Source: Clostridia bacterium
GTDB taxonomy: Bacteria > Bacillota > Clostridia > Oscillospirales > Butyricicoccaceae
Reading direction: 5' to 3'
Length of the DNA: 35,743 nucleotides
Assembly: GCA_021205365.1 (NCBI GenBank)
Contig: JAJPXP010000052.1
Span: forward strand, 1-35,743
Made by a program: the position numbers and the translations under genes. The first letter of the stretch is position 1. Every line of letters starts with the position of its first letter. Below, in pieces: positions 31,431 to 35,743 of the stretch. The notes beneath the pieces are model-generated. The model saw nothing but the letters and a program-made list of their open reading frames with translations, ran no database searches and had not been told where the DNA came from.

Positions 31431-31435
31431 TTTTG

Positions 31436-32119
31436 TTATGCAATGCCGGAAAGCTGCAATATTTTCCTCTGGAACATGTGCTGGAACAATGCAATGACAC
31501 GTCCGACGCCAAGCACAGCCAGCAGGGTTCCGATCCCAATGCCAACCCATTGTCCTGCTGCAGCAAATCCAATGGCGGTTGTCAGAATGACGTTGAGCGC
31601 GTCAAAACAGTTTTTGGCAAAGCCAACCGGTTTTCCAGTACAATCAGACAACGCCTGCACAATGCCGTCGCCCGGATTGGGGACGATCCGCATATTCAAT
31701 GACATGGCGGCGCCCACACCAGTCAGCACAATCGCGGCCAGCAGCAACAGCAGCCTTGCCGGAACGGAAGCGGCCCAGGTTCCAGCACAATCGGTCGCCA
31801 GGCTGGGAATACGGGCAGAAAACAGGTTCATAAACCGGGTAAAAATCAGGCTCAACGGCAATTGCAGAACATCCATGAGCAGCAGGCTGCGCTTCGCTTT
31901 CCGTGCCAGATGAATGACCAGCTCGACAAGGACAAAAATACAATATTGTACAAAGGTCACGTTGCCAAAATTGAAATCCCATATGCTGGCAACACAATAA
32001 GAAACCGAAATAATCGGCGAAACGCCCAGCTCAGATTTGGTGTTGAGCGTCAGTCCCAATGCTAACAGTACCATACCTGCAATGTAAAAGATCCAACGGT
32101 AGAGGGTTTGTTTTTTCAC
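31436..32119 (-). CDS. YczE/YitT-like integral membrane protein
   Basis: 227 aa from GTG 32119. I chose GTG because GGAAAGGAG is the only good ribosome site and the upstream in-frame extension runs through the likely promoter. Family pattern: RWIFYIAGMVLLALGLTLNTKSELGVSPIISVSYCVA, then MRIVPNPGDGIVQALSDCTGKPVGFAKNCFDALNVILTTAIGF. Five or six membrane helices. YczE-type proteins have no firm function; some are next to antibiotic or amino-acid genes. It has its own promoter and terminator, so neighbours give no clue. Confidence 0.87.
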   Translation of the reverse strand: MKKQTLYRWIFYIAGMVLLALGLTLNTKSELGVSPIISVSYCVASIWDFNFGNVTFVQYCIFVLVELVIHLARKAKRSLLLMDVLQLPLSLIFTRFMNLFSARIPSLATDCAGTWAASVPARLLLLLAAIVLTGVGAAMSLNMRIVPNPGDGIVQALSDCTGKPVGFAKNCFDALNVILTTAIGFAAAGQWVGIGIGTLLAVLGVGRVIALFQHMFQRKILQLSGIA

Positions 32120-32204
32120 TTTTGAAACGCTCCTTTCCAGACAGTATTCAAAAACAAGGAACAGGACAAAAAACAATGTTTCTGATATGTCTTATACTAT
32201 TTTT

Positions 32205-32234
32205 ATGGTAGCACAAAATAACATGCTTGCGCAA
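32205..32234 (-). promoter_or_regulatory. Promoter of the YczE-like gene
   Basis: Minus strand: TTGCGC (32229-32234), 18-bp spacer, TGC-extended TACCAT (32205-32210). The -35 lies in a 12-bp palindrome GCTTGCGCAAGC (32225-32236), which could be an operator. Confidence 0.5.
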
Positions 32235-32236
32235 GC

Positions 32237-32272
32237 AAAAAACTGCCTGCCCGATTTGCACCGGACAGGCAG
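32237..32272 (-). terminator. Terminator of the second SLH gene
   Basis: Minus strand: 11-bp stem (arms 32262-32272 and 32243-32253, one T-G pair) followed by six T. Confidence 0.88.
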
Positions 32273-32293
32273 CTTCCTTTTATATGCGTTATA

Positions 32294-33823
32294 TCAGCGC
32301 CCGCTGTTCAGTGTTGTTTGAATAAAGCCCTTGATCATGGTAGCCGCTTCCGCACGGGTCAGTGCGCCGTCCGGATTCAGCAGTCCCTTATTGGTACCGC
32401 TCATGATGCCTGCGCCAACTGCCCACTTCATTGCGGTCTGTGACCAGCCTGCAACCTTCTGGGAATCCCCAAAGCGGCTCAGGTCAGCGCTTGCACTTAC
32501 ATCATATCCCAGCTGCTTCGCAAAGGCATACAGGATCTGTGCAAACTCTTGGCGGGTAACGTTATCATCCGGCGCAAACCGATTGTTGCCGACGCCGCTG
32601 ACAATATTATTGGCGCCTGCCCAGTTAACTGCCTTCGCAAACCACATATTAGAAGGCACATCGGTAAACGAAACCGGGCTGCCAGAATCCACGCCATACT
32701 GTTCCCAGTAATTCATGGAAAGATTATACAGAATCTGGACTGCCTGGCTGCGGGTGGTCGTGTCATTTGGTGCAAACTTTGCATTTCCCACACCAGCCAT
32801 CAGATTATGCTGGTTTACATAGCTGACATAAGTATAATACCACATATTCGATGCAACATCTTCAAAGCCATTTTCCCAATTCAGCCAGCTGCTGTCCTCC
32901 GCAACGATAACATAGCGGTAATTTTCAAAGCTGCTGTCAAAATCCGTGACCTGCTGCGCATCCAGGCTGGAGATACCTGCGTGTACATACATACCATTTG
33001 TGGAAACTGTTCCGCCGGAATATACATGCAGCGCCGGAACCTCAGTGTTGCGGCGCACCCGTGCTTCGAGAGAGCCTCCTGTGATGGCTACATTTCCGGT
33101 GCAATTGATCGCATCCGCATCACCGTAAGCTGCAAGATAGCCCTTGGATTCCAGTCCCGTACAGGAAATGGCACTGCCGTCTTCCCCCTGCTCTGATTCT
33201 GCATAGACAGAAGCATATTCTGCCACCGTCAGCTTTTTTGCACTGATGCATTTGTGTTTCGCCTCTGCTACCAGCATGGCGCTTCCAGTGACCGAGAGAT
33301 CACCGGAGGTTGCAATGCCGCAGTCTTCACTGCTGATACTGATCGCAGCGTCCTTCACTTCCAATGTGCTGCTGCCCTCATTGACGATGCCGGCATATCC
33401 GCTTTCAATCTCCAGCATGCCTTCGCCCTGAATCACGATATTCCCTGCGGTGCTCTCGTTATCATCAGCATTGAATACGACAGCTTGTACCATGTTATTG
33501 GCTGCCGTAGCACTCGCATCGATATAGCTGTCTCCGCTCAGCTGAATGGTCAGATTGCCATTGGAGGCAGAAATTGCCGTCCCCTGCGTACTGATATCGG
33601 CATCATTGAGATACAGCACGCCGTCTTTAAAATAAGCATTGTTGCCGGAAGAGCCTGTACTGGTGGTTGTACCGTCATTGTTCCAGCCCATGCCGCTGGT
33701 CAGCGTCTTGCCTGCAATGGTGACCTGCTGGGTCTTCTGAATATCTGCGGCAAAAGCAGCTGACGGAAACAGTGCTGCCACCATACATACGGTGAGCACT
33801 GCGCTGAAAAGTCGTTTTCTCAT
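32294..33823 (-). CDS. Secreted beta-helix-like protein with three SLH domains
   Basis: 509 aa from ATG 33823, with AAAGGATG upstream; an extension to 33859 lacks a ribosome site. A signal peptide ends in AAFA (near residue 25). Residues about 30-300 are short degenerate repeats rich in Ser, Gly and Ala (VLYLNDADISTQGTAISASNG; GMLEIESGYAGIVNEGSSTLEV; DAINCTGNVAITGGSLEA), resembling right-handed beta-helix or DUF4353-like repeats of surface proteins. Three SLH domains (about 325-505; DVASNMWYYTYVSYV, DVPSNMWFAKAVNWA, FGDSQKVAGWSQTAM) hold it to the wall. Likely a surface structural or carbohydrate-interacting protein; no catalytic site is evident. Confidence 0.87.
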   Translation of the reverse strand: MRKRLFSAVLTVCMVAALFPSAAFAADIQKTQQVTIAGKTLTSGMGWNNDGTTTSTGSSGNNAYFKDGVLYLNDADISTQGTAISASNGNLTIQLSGDSYIDASATAANNMVQAVVFNADDNESTAGNIVIQGEGMLEIESGYAGIVNEGSSTLEVKDAAISISSEDCGIATSGDLSVTGSAMLVAEAKHKCISAKKLTVAEYASVYAESEQGEDGSAISCTGLESKGYLAAYGDADAINCTGNVAITGGSLEARVRRNTEVPALHVYSGGTVSTNGMYVHAGISSLDAQQVTDFDSSFENYRYVIVAEDSSWLNWENGFEDVASNMWYYTYVSYVNQHNLMAGVGNAKFAPNDTTTRSQAVQILYNLSMNYWEQYGVDSGSPVSFTDVPSNMWFAKAVNWAGANNIVSGVGNNRFAPDDNVTRQEFAQILYAFAKQLGYDVSASADLSRFGDSQKVAGWSQTAMKWAVGAGIMSGTNKGLLNPDGALTRAEAATMIKGFIQTTLNSGR

Positions 33824-33876
33824 TGGTGTCATCCTTTCCTTCGCTGTCTTTGTAACCAAATTGTAATTTTTTCCCT

Positions 33877-33905
33877 ATTATGCCACAAATCATGGAAGAA
33901 TGCAA
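33877..33905 (-). promoter_or_regulatory. Promoter of the second SLH gene
   Basis: Minus strand: TTGCAT (33900-33905), 17-bp spacer, CATAAT (33877-33882). Confidence 0.65.
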
Positions 33906-34042
33906 GACCCTTTGAGAAAATCAATCAGTAAAATGATAAAAAAAGCAATTTTCTTGCTGTTTTAAAGCAAAAATTCCGCATAAAATCCACAAAAAAGTAC
34001 CCGTTCGCAAAAAAATATCGTATTGCAACATCTGCACAAATG

Positions 34043-34074
34043 AAAAAAATGCCTCCCGGGCAGCACCGGCAGGC
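34043..34074 (-). terminator. Orphan leftward terminator-like hairpin
   Basis: Minus strand: two 4-bp blocks (GCCT/AGGC and CCGG/CCGG) separated by one mismatch form a stem, followed by A and seven T. No leftward gene lies to its right within the window. The rest of 33906-34115 is AT-rich and shows no gene. Confidence 0.5.
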
Positions 34075-34115
34075 CGAAGAGCGGTTTCCAGTCCTTTTCT
34101 CCCTTTTCCCGCCCC

Positions 34116-34144
34116 TTGTTGCGCAATAGCCTTTGTGCTATAAT
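34116..34144 (+). promoter_or_regulatory. Promoter of the GT-C glycosyltransferase gene
   Basis: TTGTTG (34116-34121), 17-bp spacer, TGC-extended TATAAT (34139-34144). Confidence 0.75.
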
Positions 34145-34195
34145 GAATGCAGCATTTTGGGGAAATGAATGCGTACTGCCAAAGGAGGGTATAAA

Positions 34196-35665
34196 ATGGC
34201 TACTTTTTCAATATGGATCAAACGATTGTTTTCTCTCTGTTTTCTCTTTTGTCTTCTTGCCATGACAGTCATGCATGGCATCGGCCTGGGTATCCTGCTG
34301 ATTCTGGCGGCAATCTTCATCCCGCGGAAATTCCATATCCGGCATTTTCCCCTGCTGCTGTTCGTTGTCAGCACAATAGTTCACTTTGCGGCGGTATTTT
34401 GTATCCGTCCGGAGCCGATACAGGATTTTGCAACCATGTACGATGCAGCGCAGCAGGCTGCTGCCGGTGATTTCAGCTTTCAGAATACACAATACTTCTA
34501 TCTCTGGGCATATCAGACCGGTTTTGTTCTCTGGGAAGCCTTGCTGCTCAAGCTTTTTGGACATGCTGCTGTCATTAAAATTGTCCACGCATTGATGCTC
34601 TCCGGCATCAATTGTATGATTTATCTTCTTGCACGCCGGTTTACAAATGAACGTGCTGCACAGACAGCTTCCCTGCTGTATCTGGTGACCTTATTCCCAA
34701 CAGTCCTGAACTGCCTGCTGACCAATCAGGTGGTATCCGCTTTCTTTTTGCTGCTTGGAATCTGTATCCTCACCAGCGGAAAAGAACATGCATTTTCCAT
34801 TCCCCGTGCGCTGATTGCGGGGCTTCTATTCGCCCTTGGCAACATTATGCGCCCGGAAGGAATCGTTATCCTTGCGGCACTGGCGGGCACAGCTGTATTC
34901 GTTGTCATCATGAAGCGTTCCATCAAGCAGAATAAACAGATGCTTCTCGGTATCGTGCTGGCAGCCATCGTGTATGCGGTCTGCAATGCCGGGGCATCGT
35001 ATGCCATTTCTGCCAGCGGCATCAATCAATACGGACTGTCCAACAACTGGCCGACATGGAAATTTATCATTTCCTTCAATCAGGAAAGCGGTGGTATGTA
35101 CTCTGCTGCCGACCGCGAGCTGTTTGGCAATGCACATCGGATTGATACGCCGGAGGCTGTCCGTGAGGCTTCCGTAGCTGCAGAAAAGGCGTTGATTCTT
35201 GACCGCATCTGTATTCCGCCGGTCCAGATGGTTTCCCTGCTGGCAGCTAAGGTGTCCAATCTCTGGCTGCAAACCGGCCTGGGCTTCCCCATGGGATATC
35301 TCAATGATACGTCGGTTTCCATCTGCCACATTGCCGGTCCAAAATTCTATCAGTATTGTGTTTTGCTTGACCGTGTTGTCTTTTTATTCTCCCTGGCCTG
35401 TGCACTGCTTGGCGGCCTGTCCCTCATGCGGCGAAAGCCGGAGGAGCAGACCTTCTCGACTGTGCTGGCGCCCATGACGGTGATGGCATGCTTTGCTGTA
35501 TTCCTGCTGGTGGAAGTCCAGCCGCGCTATGCCTTCCTTCCACAGATTTTCCTGTATATCACAGCGGCAGCCGGAATTGCACAGCTGTTTTCCCTGCTGC
35601 GGGAACACACAGAAAAACCTGTCGAAATGCTAACGGAAGCACCGGGAACCGAAGAAAATACATAA
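34196..35665 (+). CDS. GT-C (GT39/PMT-like) membrane glycosyltransferase
   Basis: 489 aa from ATG 34196, behind AAAGGAGG; the in-frame ATG 34169 precedes the ribosome site. Ten or more membrane helices alternate with short loops. The first large outer loop has PIQDFATMYDAAQQAAAGDF, holding the acidic residue (Asp in QDF) placed where GT-C enzymes keep their catalytic Asp/Glu. LLARRFTNERAAQTASLLYLV and RPEGIVILAALAG are family-like. It would transfer a sugar from a lipid-phosphate donor to a wall polymer or protein outside the membrane. The C-terminal tail (HTEKPVEMLTEAPGTEEN) is soluble. Substrate unknown. No partner gene is adjacent; an IS-like end follows. Confidence 0.83.
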   Translation: MATFSIWIKRLFSLCFLFCLLAMTVMHGIGLGILLILAAIFIPRKFHIRHFPLLLFVVSTIVHFAAVFCIRPEPIQDFATMYDAAQQAAAGDFSFQNTQYFYLWAYQTGFVLWEALLLKLFGHAAVIKIVHALMLSGINCMIYLLARRFTNERAAQTASLLYLVTLFPTVLNCLLTNQVVSAFFLLLGICILTSGKEHAFSIPRALIAGLLFALGNIMRPEGIVILAALAGTAVFVVIMKRSIKQNKQMLLGIVLAAIVYAVCNAGASYAISASGINQYGLSNNWPTWKFIISFNQESGGMYSAADRELFGNAHRIDTPEAVREASVAAEKALILDRICIPPVQMVSLLAAKVSNLWLQTGLGFPMGYLNDTSVSICHIAGPKFYQYCVLLDRVVFLFSLACALLGGLSLMRRKPEEQTFSTVLAPMTVMACFAVFLLVEVQPRYAFLPQIFLYITAAAGIAQLFSLLREHTEKPVEMLTEAPGTEENT

Positions 35666-35689
35666 AAAAATACAGCCGCAGGATATCAA

Positions 35690-35743
35690 TGATATGCTCC
35701 CTTCTAGGTAGACAAGCGAAATAATAAAAGCTTGCTGCCGGGA
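35690..35743 (+). mobile_element. Possible left end of an IS3-family element, cut by the window edge
   Basis: TGATATGCTCCC (35690-35701), then TTCTAGGTAGACAAG, resembles the terminal inverted repeat of IS3/IS150-type elements (TG...CNCCC...GTNGACA), placed 25 nt after the glycosyltransferase stop. No transposase frame is inside the window. Based on remembered family consensus only. Confidence 0.35.

Noticed and set aside
31167-31550. 127-codon leftward frame between azlC and the YczE-like gene
   Set aside because: Begins inside the YczE-like gene, crosses its terminator and has no ribosome site; treated as non-coding or a remnant.

Overview
The window looks like a chromosomal segment of a Gram-positive, anaerobic Clostridia-type Firmicute of moderate GC. 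Supporting signs are perfect GGAGG-type ribosome sites, sigma-A promoters with 16-18 bp spacers, S-layer-homology (SLH) wall proteins, an LCP wall-polymer transferase, an A-type flavoprotein, phosphotransacetylase and no outer-membrane genes. A gut Oscillospiraceae/Butyricicoccaceae relative is a guess from gene style, not shown.

Layout. (1) 1-4201 is the end of an integrated element: a thioester-domain (TED) CnaB adhesin that runs off the left edge, parB, parA and a small accessory gene, all leftward. It abuts a tRNA-Arg(CCT) locus where a truncated 5' tRNA half with the native promoter is followed by a complete second tRNA-Arg(CCT). (2) 4303-6268: a diacylglycerol kinase-like lipid kinase and a DUF2798 membrane protein whose long leader holds two nested terminator hairpins. 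(3) 6282-11421: three leftward exporters (two MATE, one ABC). (4) 11486-17399: Mrp/NBP35, then a tight lepA-hemW-ACT-UPF0210 run ending in a possible 31-aa membrane peptide. (5) 17460-24027: fprA with an operator-like dyad, a secreted FMN-binding/SLH protein, pta, a voltage-gated-type K+ channel and yjbQ. (6) 24032-27497: a ComEC-like metallo-beta-lactamase-fold protein with a damaged metal site, an LCP protein and a divergent sugar-binding lipoprotein. (7) 27504-31080: a CaCA exchanger behind a yybP-ykoY (Mn2+) riboswitch, and an azlC-azlD-kptA-vanZ run. (8) 31436-35743: a YczE-like membrane protein, a second SLH protein, a GT-C glycosyltransferase, and a possible IS3-family end at the right edge.

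How the parts fit. Cell-surface functions recur: TED adhesin, two SLH proteins, LCP, VanZ and the membrane glycosyltransferase. Ion and drug export is the second theme: MATE x2, ABC, CaCA, AzlCD and the K+ channel. The most informative non-coding signals are the tRNA-Arg junction, the DUF2798 leader, the Mn2+ riboswitch, and a perfect 15-bp hairpin that buries the vanZ start codon. No CRISPR array, rRNA operon or obvious defence system is visible.
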